A DNA stretch of 64,000 nt. It comes from Thauera humireducens (GTDB lineage Bacteria > Pseudomonadota > Gammaproteobacteria > Burkholderiales > Rhodocyclaceae). Position numbers and translations under genes: made by a program. Location of the stretch: the NCBI RefSeq assembly GCF_001051995.2, contig NZ_CP014646.1, positions 3,844,001 through 3,908,000 of the forward strand. Direction: 5' to 3'. Every line of letters starts with the position of its first letter. Position 1 is the first letter of the stretch. Shown here in pieces: positions 40,568-50,302 of this stretch. The notes below the pieces were generated by a model, which was not told the DNA's origin, ran no database searches, and worked only from the letters and a program-made list of their open reading frames with translations.

Positions 40568-42261
40568 GGCTGGCTGGGCAGGACGGGAAGCTCGGGACGT
40601 AGGGGTATGGATGGATGATTGCGCTGGCCAGGCGATGGGGTGCTGACGAGGAAGTCTGCGTCAGGCAGCTGGCCGACATAGGGCGCGTAATCGGCATTGG
40701 TGCTCGGGTCGTCGATCAGCAGTGGGCGCAGGAAGATCAGCAGCTCGGTCCGGCGCGCGGTGTTGTCGCGGCGGGTAAACAGCTCACCCAGCAGCGGGAC
40801 GTCGCCGAGCAGCGGGATTCGGCCGGTGTCGTGATCGACGCGGTCTTCCATGAGCCCCCCGAGCACGGCGATCTGACCGCTGCGAAGGCGCAGCATGGAC
40901 TCGATCTCGCGCGTACGGATCTGCGGCACGCGGTTGGGGATGTTGCGCAGCGAGGGGTTGGGGTCGTCCTTGAAGCCGGCGATGCCGGAGATGGTCGGCC
41001 GGATGTTCAGCGTGATCTCGCCGCCGGCGCTGATCTGCGGTGTCACCGACATGACCATGCCCACCGATACCGATTGCGGTGTCGTGGTCGCGGTGATCTT
41101 CTCGCGCTCGCTGTCGCCATATTCGGTCGTGGAGGCGTCAACGAGGAAGTAAACATATTCCTCGACGACCTTGAGCATCGCCGTCTGGTTGTTGAGTACC
41201 GACAGCCGCGGGCTGGACAGCACCTTGACCGTGCCGAAAGTCTCGAGGAGTTCCACCTTGATGTCGAAGCTGCCGGACAGGTAGCTCAGGGTGGGTGATC
41301 CCGCGGCCGCGCCATCGTTGCTGCCGCGCGGCGCGACATGCCAGCCGGGCAGGCCGAGCCGCGTCCAGTCGATGCCCTGCCGATAGCCGTCTGCCAGCGT
41401 GACCTCGACGATCGTCGCCTCGATCAGCACCTGGCGGCGCGCGGCCGCCTGGACATCGCCAAGAAAGGCGCTCAGCTGTTCGTGCTGGCGTGCGGTCGCG
41501 CGCACCATGACGATCCCGCTGCCCGGGTTGAGCATGATGTCCGGGCAAGTGGCGCTGTCGGCCTTGCACGCGGACGCGCCGCTCGCCGGGTCGGACAGGA
41601 TGGCGCGGATGTTCGACTGCAGCACCTCCCAGAAGTCGTTCGTCGAGCGCGTCTCGATCTGAGTCACGGAGGTGTTGCCGGCGCCGTTCGGGCCGTTGGC
41701 CCCGCTGCTGGCCCCGGTTGCGATCTGCGTGCTGGTGGCGACGGTCCCCCTCATGCTGCGGCTGAGGTTGACGTAGTCGAGCACGTAGCTGCGCAGGAAC
41801 GGGGTGTCCGGTCGCACGCTGAGATGGTCGCCGGCGAGCGTGTAGCGGATCGGAGCCAGTTGGGCGATGCGGGCAAGCAGGCGGTCGAGCGGCTGGTCGA
41901 TAGCGTTGAGCGTGACGCGTCCCTCGAGTCCGGGATGCAGGTCGAGGTTCAGGCGCGCATCGCGGCCGATGGCGAGCAGGAGTTGGGTGACCGGGAGATC
42001 ATGCACCGCGACCGAATAGGTTTCGTCGCGCCGGAGCGGGTGCGCCCGCTGCGGCGCCGCGGGCGGGGTGCTTGCCGGTGCCGGCGGAGCAGCTGGCGAC
42101 GCGGCCGCAGCGTGGGGAGCAGTCTGTGGCGAGAGTGAGTGTCCCGCCGTCAGATGTCCGCCTGGCGTCGGTGCGGGCGGCAGCGTCGTGCAGGCGCCGC
42201 CAGCGAGTCCGACGCAAAGGGCGTACAGGGCGAGTCGAGCGGCGTGCTGGTGTGCGGGCAT
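40564..42261 (-). CDS. MshL/GspD-type outer-membrane secretin
   Basis: A 565-aa secretin lipoprotein. The signal sequence ends in the lipobox LAGGAC (Cys24), followed by an alanine- and proline-rich linker. An STN-like N0 domain (VTQLLLAIGRDARLNLDLHP) and an N1 region come next. The C-terminal pore domain holds VKVLSSPRLSVLNNQTAMLKV and LRSGQIAVLGGLMEDR. It has far fewer N domains than GspD and is closest in layout to MshL. It is the first gene of the operon. The ATG lacks a clear ribosome site and lies ten bases from an AT-rich inverted repeat. Confidence 0.92.
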   Translation of the reverse strand: MPAHQHAARLALYALCVGLAGGACTTLPPAPTPGGHLTAGHSLSPQTAPHAAAASPAAPPAPASTPPAAPQRAHPLRRDETYSVAVHDLPVTQLLLAIGRDARLNLDLHPGLEGRVTLNAIDQPLDRLLARIAQLAPIRYTLAGDHLSVRPDTPFLRSYVLDYVNLSRSMRGTVATSTQIATGASSGANGPNGAGNTSVTQIETRSTNDFWEVLQSNIRAILSDPASGASACKADSATCPDIMLNPGSGIVMVRATARQHEQLSAFLGDVQAAARRQVLIEATIVEVTLADGYRQGIDWTRLGLPGWHVAPRGSNDGAAAGSPTLSYLSGSFDIKVELLETFGTVKVLSSPRLSVLNNQTAMLKVVEEYVYFLVDASTTEYGDSEREKITATTTPQSVSVGMVMSVTPQISAGGEITLNIRPTISGIAGFKDDPNPSLRNIPNRVPQIRTREIESMLRLRSGQIAVLGGLMEDRVDHDTGRIPLLGDVPLLGELFTRRDNTARRTELLIFLRPLLIDDPSTNADYAPYVGQLPDADFLVSTPSPGQRNHPSIPLRPELPVLPSQP

Positions 42262-42270
42262 GTGCGAATG

Positions 42271-42307
42271 CTAAATGCATTTCAAGAGAAATGAAATATG
42301 CATTTAG
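42271..42307. promoter_or_regulatory. AT-rich inverted repeat before the secretin operon
   Basis: CTAAATGC and GCATTTAG pair outside, ATTTCA and TGAAAT inside, giving a 14-bp interrupted stem with a two-base bulge and a seven-base loop. Alternatively the 10-base arms CTAAATGCAT/ATGCATTTAG form a two-half-site operator. The element is strikingly AT-rich for this genome. It occupies the leader of the secretin operon, between it and the divergent mlaF gene. Confidence 0.65.
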
Positions 42308-42445
42308 AGTTGCGCGTCGGTCTGTCGGGCGATGCGATGTGAGTGCTTCCGTGCAATAGTTGGCTGTTGCGTTGCAGCACCGCGCCGGGAGCGATCTTTC
42401 TCCTCTGTTAGAATGCGCGGTTCGAATCCAGCTGCAGGGCCTCTT

Positions 42446-43264
42446 GTGATCACAGCCGAGCACGGCGCTCCCCTCGTTTCCCTTCGCGACGTCCGCTTCG
42501 CCTACGGTGAGCGGTCGGTGCTGCGTGGTATCGACCTGAGCGTGCATCGTGGCCAGGTCGTGGCGATCATGGGCGGCAGCGGTTGTGGCAAGACCACGCT
42601 GCTGCGCCTGATTGGCGGGCAGCTCAAGGCGAGCTCGGGTGTGGTCGAGGTCGATGGGCGCGACGTGGGCAAGATGGGGCGTTCCGACCTCTACGCAATG
42701 CGTCGCCGGATGGGCATGCTGTTTCAGTTCGGTGCGCTATTCACCGACATCAGTGTGTTCGACAACGTGGCCTTTCCGTTGCGTGAGCACACCAACCTGC
42801 CGCCGTCGATGATCTCCGACCTGGTGTTGATGAAGCTGCAGGCGGTGGGTTTGCGCGGCGCGGCCTCGTTGCGCCCGGGTGAGCTGTCGGGCGGCATGGC
42901 GCGTCGGGTCGCGCTTGCCCGTGCGGTGGCGCTGGACCCGATGCTGATCCTCTACGACGAGCCCTTTGCCGGGCTGGACCCCATTTCGCTCGGTATCGTC
43001 GGGCAGTTGATCCGGCGCCTGAACGACGCGCTTGGCGCCAGTTCGGTCATGGTCACGCACGACGTGCATGAGTCGCTCGAGATCGTGGACTACATCTACT
43101 TCGTTTCCGAGGGGCGCATCGTCGCGCAGGGTACGCCCGACGAGATCCGGGCCTCGTCCGATCCCTTCGTACATCAGTTCGTCAATGCGGAGGCCGATGG
43201 ACCCGTGCCTTTCCATTACCCGGCGCCGCCGATCGACAGTCTGCTGCAGGGAGTGCGTCCATGA
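42446..43264 (+). CDS. mlaF: Phospholipid ABC transporter ATP-binding protein MlaF
   Basis: A 272-aa ATPase of the Mla system, which keeps outer-membrane lipid asymmetry. Walker A GGSGCGKTT is near residue 43, the signature ELSGGMARRVALARA near 146, Walker B ILYDEPFAGLDP near 167. The GTG start is chosen because the domain begins soon after (VSLRDVRFAYGERSVLRGIDL); in-frame ATG codons further upstream lie in non-coding-looking sequence. It overlaps mlaE by four bases. Confidence 0.94.
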   Translation: MITAEHGAPLVSLRDVRFAYGERSVLRGIDLSVHRGQVVAIMGGSGCGKTTLLRLIGGQLKASSGVVEVDGRDVGKMGRSDLYAMRRRMGMLFQFGALFTDISVFDNVAFPLREHTNLPPSMISDLVLMKLQAVGLRGAASLRPGELSGGMARRVALARAVALDPMLILYDEPFAGLDPISLGIVGQLIRRLNDALGASSVMVTHDVHESLEIVDYIYFVSEGRIVAQGTPDEIRASSDPFVHQFVNAEADGPVPFHYPAPPIDSLLQGVRP

Positions 43265-44064
43265 ACGCCTTTTTCGGCGGCATCGTTGGCGGGCTGCGTC
43301 ACATCGGCAAGCTGACCATCGACGGCGTCTGGCGCCTGGGGTTCATCACCCGCTTCCTGTTCGCCCTGCTGCTGGCGTCGGGCCAGTCGGTGCGCCGCAT
43401 TCACCTGACGATTCGCGAGCTTTACTTCAGCGGCGTCCTGTCGCTGCTGATCATCATCGTCTCGGGCCTCTTCGTCGGGCTGGTGCTCGGCCTGCAGGGC
43501 TACGACATCCTGCAGCGCTATGGTTCGGCCGACGCCGTTGGCGTGATGGTGGCCTTGTCCCTGTTGCGCGAGCTCGGTCCGGTGATTGCCGCCCTGCTGT
43601 TCGCCAGCCGCGCGGGCTCGGCCATCACTGCCGAAATCGGCCTCATGAAAGCGACAGAGCAACTGAAGGCGATGGACATGATGGCGGTCAATCCGATCGC
43701 ACGCGTGGTCGCGCCGCGCTTCTGGGGCGGCGTGTTGTCGATGCCGCTTCTCGCCGCGCTGTTCTCGGCGATGGGAATCTTCGGAGGCTGGCTGATCACG
43801 GTGGTGGTCATCGGCGTTGATGACGGCGCCTTCTGGTCGCAGATGCAGGCAGCGGTTGAATTCGAATACGACGTGATGAACGGTGTGATCAAGTCCTTCG
43901 TATTCGGCGCCGTGGTGTCGCTCATCGCCGTGTTCGAGGGCTACGACTGCGAGCCCACGGCGGAAGGCGTTTCGCGCGCCATCACGCGTACTGTCGTCAC
44001 GTCGGCGCTGGCCATCCTCGCGCTCGATTTCGTGCTCACCTCTTTCATGTTCCGGGGTCAATGA
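43261..44064 (+). CDS. mlaE: Phospholipid ABC transporter permease MlaE
   Basis: A 267-aa integral membrane permease. It contains the family stretch LLRELGPVIAALLFASRAGSAITAEIGLMKATEQLKAMDMMAVNP near residues 97-140, diagnostic of MlaE, and about five membrane helices. It partners with MlaF inside and the MlaD ring outside. The stop overlaps the mlaD start. Confidence 0.95.
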   Translation: MNAFFGGIVGGLRHIGKLTIDGVWRLGFITRFLFALLLASGQSVRRIHLTIRELYFSGVLSLLIIIVSGLFVGLVLGLQGYDILQRYGSADAVGVMVALSLLRELGPVIAALLFASRAGSAITAEIGLMKATEQLKAMDMMAVNPIARVVAPRFWGGVLSMPLLAALFSAMGIFGGWLITVVVIGVDDGAFWSQMQAAVEFEYDVMNGVIKSFVFGAVVSLIAVFEGYDCEPTAEGVSRAITRTVVTSALAILALDFVLTSFMFRGQ

Positions 44065-44531
44065 TGAGTCGTACCGCGCTCGACCTGTGGGTCGGCATTT
44101 TCGTCGCCATCGGCTTTGCCGCGCTGGTGTTCCTGGCGATGAAGGTTGGCAATTTTTCGGGTCTCGATGGCCGTGAGACCTATCGCATCGAGGCGCCGTT
44201 CGACAATATCGGCGGCCTGAAGGTCAGAGCGCCGGTCAAGAGTGCCGGCGTGCTGGTCGGCCGCGTGCAGTCGATCCGCTTCGATACCGAGACCTATCGC
44301 GCGGTCGTGCAGATGGAGATCGACAAGCGCTTTGAATTCCCGGCCGATACCTCGGCATCGATCCTGACTTCGGGGCTGCTCGGCGAACAGTACATCGGGC
44401 TCGATGCCGGTGCCGACATCGAGCCACTGAAGGACGGCGACCGCGTGCTCATCACGCAGTCGGCCGTCGTCCTCGAGAAGCTGATCGGCCAGTTCCTGTT
44501 CGACAAGGCAGCCGAGCCGGCTGCCCAGTAA
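44061..44531 (+). CDS. mlaD: Phospholipid-binding MCE protein MlaD
   Basis: A 156-aa MCE-domain protein. One N-terminal membrane anchor (VGIFVAIGFAALVFLAM) is followed by the MCE fold with YRIEAPFDNIGGLKVRAPVKSAGVLVGRVQSI and LTSGLLGEQYIGLDAG. It forms the hexameric periplasmic ring on MlaE. Two consecutive ATG codons could serve as start (44061 and 44064). Confidence 0.95.
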   Translation: MMSRTALDLWVGIFVAIGFAALVFLAMKVGNFSGLDGRETYRIEAPFDNIGGLKVRAPVKSAGVLVGRVQSIRFDTETYRAVVQMEIDKRFEFPADTSASILTSGLLGEQYIGLDAGADIEPLKDGDRVLITQSAVVLEKLIGQFLFDKAAEPAAQ

Positions 44532-44562
44532 GGCTTGCGGGCCTGCCGTGGAGAAAACAACG

Positions 44563-45405
44563 ATGAATGCAGTGGCGAAACTTTCGCGCAAACCCCTTGC
44601 CGTGGCGGCCCTGTCGGTCAGCGTACTGTCCGGCTGTGCCACGACCGCCAACCCGGATGATCCGCTCGAGGGGTACAACCGGGCCATGTTCAGCTTCAAC
44701 GAGCAGCTCGACAAGGTGGTCGTGAAGCCTGCGGCGCAGGCCTACGAGTTCGTGTTGCCGCAGTTCGTGCGCACCGGCGTGGGCAACTTCATCGGCAACC
44801 TCGAGGATCCGTGGATCGGCCTCAACAGCCTGATGCAGGGCAAGGGTGCGGACGGAATGTCCGACCTGATGCGTTTCTTTGTGAACTCCACCTTCGGCCT
44901 GCTGGGTGTGCTCGATGTCGCCACCGAAATGGGCTTGCCGAAGCACGACGAGGACCTTGGGCAGACGTTGGGGCGCTGGGGTGTGGGTGAAGGCGCCTAT
45001 ATCGTGCTGCCCCTGTTCGGTTCGCGCACCGTGCGCGACGCCGTCGCGCTGCCTGCCGACCGGGCGGGCCAGAGTCCGCTCAATATCGATCACGTGCCCA
45101 CGCGTAACAGTTACACCGCGCTGCGCATCACGCATGTCCGCTCCACCTTCCTCGGTGCCGAGAAGACCGTGGACGAGGCCACCATCGACAAGTACGCCTA
45201 CACGCGCGACTTCTACCTTGAACAACGTCGTTACAAGGTTTCCGACGGCAATGTGACGCGTGAGTACGAGAATTTCGACGCGCGCAGGGCGCCCGAGTTG
45301 GGCGAGGAGCTCGACATGGCTGCGACCGCAGCCGTCGAGCGATTGGAACTGAACCGCATGGGTGGCGACAAACTGGCTGATTCAAGCATCCGAACCGGTA
45401 ACTGA
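44563..45405 (+). CDS. mlaA: Outer-membrane lipid asymmetry lipoprotein MlaA (VacJ)
   Basis: A 280-aa lipoprotein with lipobox LSGCAT (Cys25) and the MlaA domain, starting DPLEGYNRAMFSFNEQLDKVVVKPAAQAYEFVLP and including NFIGNLEDPWIGLNSLMQGK and NSTFGLLGVLDVATEMGLPKHDEDLGQTLG. It removes misplaced phospholipids from the outer leaflet. In E. coli mlaA is elsewhere, while here it sits inside the operon between mlaD and mlaC, the betaproteobacterial order. The ATG at 44563 has GGAG upstream. Confidence 0.95.
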   Translation: MNAVAKLSRKPLAVAALSVSVLSGCATTANPDDPLEGYNRAMFSFNEQLDKVVVKPAAQAYEFVLPQFVRTGVGNFIGNLEDPWIGLNSLMQGKGADGMSDLMRFFVNSTFGLLGVLDVATEMGLPKHDEDLGQTLGRWGVGEGAYIVLPLFGSRTVRDAVALPADRAGQSPLNIDHVPTRNSYTALRITHVRSTFLGAEKTVDEATIDKYAYTRDFYLEQRRYKVSDGNVTREYENFDARRAPELGEELDMAATAAVERLELNRMGGDKLADSSIRTGN

Positions 45406-45406
45406 C

Positions 45407-46039
45407 ATGACTTTCAAGAGACTGATTGCACTTGCCTTTTTTATGCTTGCCGGGCTGCTGCCGGCCGCGCAGGCGTCGGCGCAGCAGGCGCCCGATGCGC
45501 TGGTGCGTGATGTGACCAACGAGGTGCTCGAGATCGTGCGCGCCGACAAGGCGATCCAGGCGGGCGACGTGCATCGTGTCATCGAGCTGGTCGACGCCAA
45601 GGTGCTGCCGCACTTCGACTTCCGGCGCATGACCATGCTGGCCGTCGGCCGCGACTGGCGCGATGCTTCGCCTGCGCAGCAGGCGCGCCTGACCGAGGCT
45701 TTTCGCACCTTGCTCGTGCGCACCTACTCCAATGCGCTGACCCAGTACCGCGACCAGACCATCGACTTCAAGCCCACGCGCTTCGCCGCGACGGACAAGC
45801 GGGTGCAGGTTCGTACCGAGGTACGTCAGAGCGGCGCCCAGCCGATCGGCATCGATTACATGCTCGAGAAGTCCGATGCGGGTTGGAAAGTGTTCGACGT
45901 CATCGTCGCGGGGGTCAGCCTGGTCACGAACTACCGCAGCAGCTTCACGCAGGAGATCCGCAGCGGTGGCGTTGACGGCCTGATCAAGTCGCTCGAGGAC
46001 AAGAATCGATCGCTCGAGGCGGAGCAGCAGCGTTCATGA
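45407..46039 (+). CDS. mlaC: Periplasmic phospholipid carrier MlaC
   Basis: A 210-aa Ttg2-family protein with a signal peptide (LIALAFFMLAGLLPAAQASA). The domain includes KVLPHFDFRRMTMLAVGRDWRDASPAQQARLTEAFRTLLVRTYSNAL, characteristic of MlaC. It shuttles phospholipid between MlaA and MlaFEDB. It starts one base after the mlaA stop and overlaps mlaB by four. Confidence 0.95.
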   Translation: MTFKRLIALAFFMLAGLLPAAQASAQQAPDALVRDVTNEVLEIVRADKAIQAGDVHRVIELVDAKVLPHFDFRRMTMLAVGRDWRDASPAQQARLTEAFRTLLVRTYSNALTQYRDQTIDFKPTRFAATDKRVQVRTEVRQSGAQPIGIDYMLEKSDAGWKVFDVIVAGVSLVTNYRSSFTQEIRSGGVDGLIKSLEDKNRSLEAEQQRS

Positions 46040-46323
46040 GCGATGTGACGAAGGTGTTCGCGCCGCAGGGCGCGCTCACCATGCTGAGCGCGGCGGCGGT
46101 GCTGGAGGAGGGGCGGCGCCTTGCGGCCGAGGCGCCGTTGGCCGTCGATTTCGCTGCGGTGACGGCGGCCGACTCGGCAGCGCTCGCGCTCATCCTCGAC
46201 TGGCTGCGTGCTGCACGTGCAGCCGGCCAGCGTGTCGTGCTGCGCAACCTGCCCGCGGCGCTGATCAGTCTCGCGGCGCTCTACGACATCGACACGCTCC
46301 TGCCCCTGGAGCCGAAGGCATGA
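46036..46323 (+). CDS. mlaB: STAS-domain protein MlaB
   Basis: A 95-aa STAS-domain protein with VDFAAVTAADSAALALILDWLRAAR, the core of the fold, and a downstream RNLPAALISLAALYDID. It binds MlaF and stimulates the ATPase. It is linked by four-base overlaps to mlaC and to the next ABC gene, suggesting one long transcript. Confidence 0.9.
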   Translation: MSDVTKVFAPQGALTMLSAAAVLEEGRRLAAEAPLAVDFAAVTAADSAALALILDWLRAARAAGQRVVLRNLPAALISLAALYDIDTLLPLEPKA

Positions 46324-47216
46324 CGATACCGGCCATTCGCGTCAGTGCCGTCACCAAGCAGTATGGTTCGCTGAGGGCGCTGGGTGGCGTCGACCTCGAG
46401 ATTGCGCAGGGCGAGTTCTTCGGCCTCCTTGGCCCGAACGGCGCGGGCAAGACCACGCTGATCTCCGCGCTTGCCGGTCTGGTTCGGCCCGACAGCGGCT
46501 CGCTCGAGATCATGGGGCACGACGTGGCGGGTGATTACCGCAACGCCCGCCGCAATCTCGGCGTGGTGCCGCAGGAACTGGTGTTCGATCCCTTCTTCTC
46601 GGTGCGCGAGTTGTTGCGCATCCAGTCAGGCTATTTCGGTATCCGTGGCAATGACGACTGGATCGACGAGATTCTCGCCAGCCTCGACCTGACGCACAAG
46701 GCCAGCGCCAACATGCGCACCCTGTCGGGCGGCATGAAGCGTCGCGTGCTGGTGGCGCAGGCCCTGGTCCACCGGCCGCCGGTCATCGTGCTGGACGAGC
46801 CTACGGCGGGTGTCGACGTCGAGTTGCGCCAGGGGCTTTGGCAGTTCGTGCGCAAGCTCAATCGCGACGGTCACACCATCGTGCTGACGACGCATTACCT
46901 CGAGGAAGCCGAAGCCTTGTGCGGCCGCATCGCCATGCTCAAGGCAGGCAAGGTCGTTGCGCTGGATACCACCGGCAACCTGCTGCGCCGCTTCGCCACC
47001 CACAGCCTGCGCGTGCGTGTCGATAACCTCGATGCGGCGCTTGCGCTCGGTGGCCTGGCGGCTGAGGACGGCTGGGTGGAGTTCGGCTTCGACAGTTATG
47101 GCGAGGTCGAGAGCCGGCTCGCAAGCTTGCGTGAATCGGGTGCCGGTTTGCGCGAAATGCAGCTGGGAGAGCCCGATCTCGAGCGAGTGTTCGTGGAGGT
47201 CATGCATCGTGCCTGA
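46320..47216 (+). CDS. ABC-2 type exporter ATP-binding protein (YadG-like)
   Basis: A 298-aa ABC ATPase. Walker A GPNGAGKTT is near residue 38, the signature TLSGGMKRRVLVAQAL near 138, Walker B VIVLDEPTAGVD near 158, and a switch histidine in TTHYLEEAE near 184. It is encoded with the ABC-2 permease that follows. The pair resembles YadG/YadH, whose substrate is unknown. The location directly after mlaB is conserved in betaproteobacteria and suggests envelope lipid traffic. Confidence 0.9.
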   Translation: MTIPAIRVSAVTKQYGSLRALGGVDLEIAQGEFFGLLGPNGAGKTTLISALAGLVRPDSGSLEIMGHDVAGDYRNARRNLGVVPQELVFDPFFSVRELLRIQSGYFGIRGNDDWIDEILASLDLTHKASANMRTLSGGMKRRVLVAQALVHRPPVIVLDEPTAGVDVELRQGLWQFVRKLNRDGHTIVLTTHYLEEAEALCGRIAMLKAGKVVALDTTGNLLRRFATHSLRVRVDNLDAALALGGLAAEDGWVEFGFDSYGEVESRLASLRESGAGLREMQLGEPDLERVFVEVMHRA

Positions 47217-48036
47217 GACGCACAAGTCCGCGCCCGGCAGGCCGGCGCCCCGTATCGAGCCGATGCCGGTCGATTCGCCGCTGACCGGTTTTCGCACCCT
47301 CTTGTACAAGGAGGTGCTGCGTTTCTGGAAGGTCAGCTTCCAGACCGTCGCGGCGCCGGTGCTCAATGCCCTGCTGTTCCTGCTGATCTTCTCGCATGTG
47401 CTCGACCGCCATGTCACCGTCTACGGCGACGTGGCCTACACCAGTTTCCTGGTGCCGGGCCTGGTCATGATGTCGGTGCTGCAGAATGCGTTTGCCAACA
47501 GCTCGTCGTCGCTGATCCAGAGCAAGATCACCGGCAACATCATCTTTGTGCTGCTGCCGCCGCTGTCCTATCGTGAGTTTTATGCGGCCTATGTGGTTGC
47601 CTCGACCCTGCGCGGGCTCTTCGTCGGCGCTGGCGTGCTGCTGGTGGCGATGCCCTTCGTGGACCTGAGCATCGCCAAGCCGTTGTGGGTGCTGACGTTC
47701 GCAGTGATGGGCGGCGTGATCCTGGGATCGTTTGGTGTGATTGCGGGCATCTGGGCGGACAAGTTCGATCAGCTCGCCGCGTTCCAGAATTTCCTGATCA
47801 TGCCGCTGACCATGCTGTCGGGTGTTTTCTACTCCATCCACTCGCTGCCGCAGGTCTGGCAGGACGTGTCGCATTTCAACCCGTTCTTCTTCATGATCGA
47901 CGGGTTCCGCTACGGTTTCTTCGGCCAATCCGACACCTCGCCCTGGCTCTCGCTCGGGGTTGTGTCGTTGTGTTTCGTGTCGCTCGCTGCGCTGACCCTC
48001 GCGATGCTCGCGCGGGGCTACAAGCTGCGGGCGTAA
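47209..48036 (+). CDS. ABC-2 type permease (YadH-like)
   Basis: A 275-aa membrane protein of the ABC-2 family. It has about six helices, beginning around LYKEVLRFWKVSFQTVAAPVLNALLFLLIF, and includes the family pattern SGVFYSIHSLPQVWQDVSHFNPFFFMIDGFRYGFFG. The start is GTG with a GGAGGT ribosome site eight bases upstream, overlapping the ATPase stop by eight bases. The long frame further upstream is shadow of the ATPase gene. Confidence 0.9.
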   Translation: MPETHKSAPGRPAPRIEPMPVDSPLTGFRTLLYKEVLRFWKVSFQTVAAPVLNALLFLLIFSHVLDRHVTVYGDVAYTSFLVPGLVMMSVLQNAFANSSSSLIQSKITGNIIFVLLPPLSYREFYAAYVVASTLRGLFVGAGVLLVAMPFVDLSIAKPLWVLTFAVMGGVILGSFGVIAGIWADKFDQLAAFQNFLIMPLTMLSGVFYSIHSLPQVWQDVSHFNPFFFMIDGFRYGFFGQSDTSPWLSLGVVSLCFVSLAALTLAMLARGYKLRA

Positions 48037-48047
48037 AAGGATGAATC

Positions 48048-49563
<1,516 letters not shown>

Positions 49564-49742
49564 AAGCCGGGCGCCCTGTGCGGTGCCTGGTCTGAAGTGC
49601 GAAGACGCGGGTGGTGGCGGGTGCACGCAACCGCCGCTGCCACCTCTGCTGAAGAGCCCGATCGTCGGGATCGTCCGCTGCGGTACGGGACCTCAGCGTC
49701 GGGCTGCGATGCGGCGTGCGTTTGCTCCAGCCCGGCTCAGGC

Positions 49743-50150
49743 TCAGAGTTCGAACTGGCCGTTCGCCTCAGGTTGCCAGGTGACCTCGATCACTTTGAGA
49801 CGGATTGACTTCCCGTCCATGCCTCCCCAGTCGATCGACTGGCCTGCCGAGAGACCCAGCAGGGCGCTGCCCGCGGGCGAGAAGATCGACACCCGATGAG
49901 CTTCGGCGTTGGCGTCCTTGGGATAGGCCAGCGTCAATTCGTATTCACGGCCCGTGCCTTCCTCGACGAAGCGGGCACGGCTGTTCATCGTGATGACGTC
50001 GGCCGGCATGTCCTCGGGCTCGCGCACGTCGGCGCGCTCGAGTTCCTCGCGCAGGCCGTCGAGGTCGCCGCGGCTGCGGAAGGCGGGGAGGGTGAGCAGG
50101 CCCTCGAGGCGCTCGAGGTCGCTGCTGGAGACGATGATCGACGGTTTCAT
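49743..50150 (-). CDS. rnk: Nucleoside diphosphate kinase regulator Rnk
   Basis: A 135-aa GreA/GreB C-terminal-domain protein of the Rnk type. An N-terminal part MKPSIIVSSSDLERLEGLL precedes the GreA-like SRARFVEEGTGREYELTLAYPKDANA and VSIFSPAGSALLGLSAGQSIDW. Rnk binds RNA polymerase and affects nucleotide-linked regulation. It lies on the minus strand between murA and hisG. An intrinsic terminator pattern sits 50-80 bases upstream of its start in the same orientation. Confidence 0.88.
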   Translation of the reverse strand: MKPSIIVSSSDLERLEGLLTLPAFRSRGDLDGLREELERADVREPEDMPADVITMNSRARFVEEGTGREYELTLAYPKDANAEAHRVSIFSPAGSALLGLSAGQSIDWGGMDGKSIRLKVIEVTWQPEANGQFEL

Positions 50151-50191
50151 GGTGCGGGTTTCCTGCTTGAGGTGCACGCCGACGCTGCGGC

Positions 50192-50232
50192 GAAACAAAA
50201 GAAAAGGCCGAACCGCCACCTGCGGTTCAGCC
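50192..50232 (-). terminator. Terminator-like hairpin in the rnk 5' region
   Basis: On the minus strand a GAACCGC/GCGGTTC stem, extended by GGC/GCC pairs, is followed by TTTTCTTTTG. It faces rnk and not hisG. It could end antisense transcripts from the his region or act as an attenuator in the rnk leader. Confidence 0.6.
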
Positions 50233-50246
50233 AGATAGGCCGAAGG

Positions 50247-50273
50247 TTAACAGAAGCAGCGCCGGGTTACAAT
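50247..50273 (+). promoter_or_regulatory. Possible hisG promoter
   Basis: TTAACA and TACAAT are separated by 15 bases, a short spacing. The -10-like box ends 30 bases before the hisG GTG. Confidence 0.35.
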
Positions 50274-50302
50274 GATGGCTCACTCAGCTCAAGGCTTTTC
50301 AC

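Noticed and set aside
32669..42261. Reading the cluster as a complete type II secretion system or a complete type IV pilus
   Set aside because: GspC, GspG, PilD, PilT and others are absent, and the secretin has the short MshL-like form, so neither label fits as it stands.
42413..42430. GGTTCGAATCC string resembling a tRNA T arm
   Set aside because: No acceptor, D or anticodon stems can be drawn around it. It is a chance match upstream of mlaF.
32423..42445. The pilus-like cluster as a recent mobile island
   Set aside because: No integrase, transposase, tRNA junction or direct repeat was seen at its borders, and base composition looks like the neighbours.
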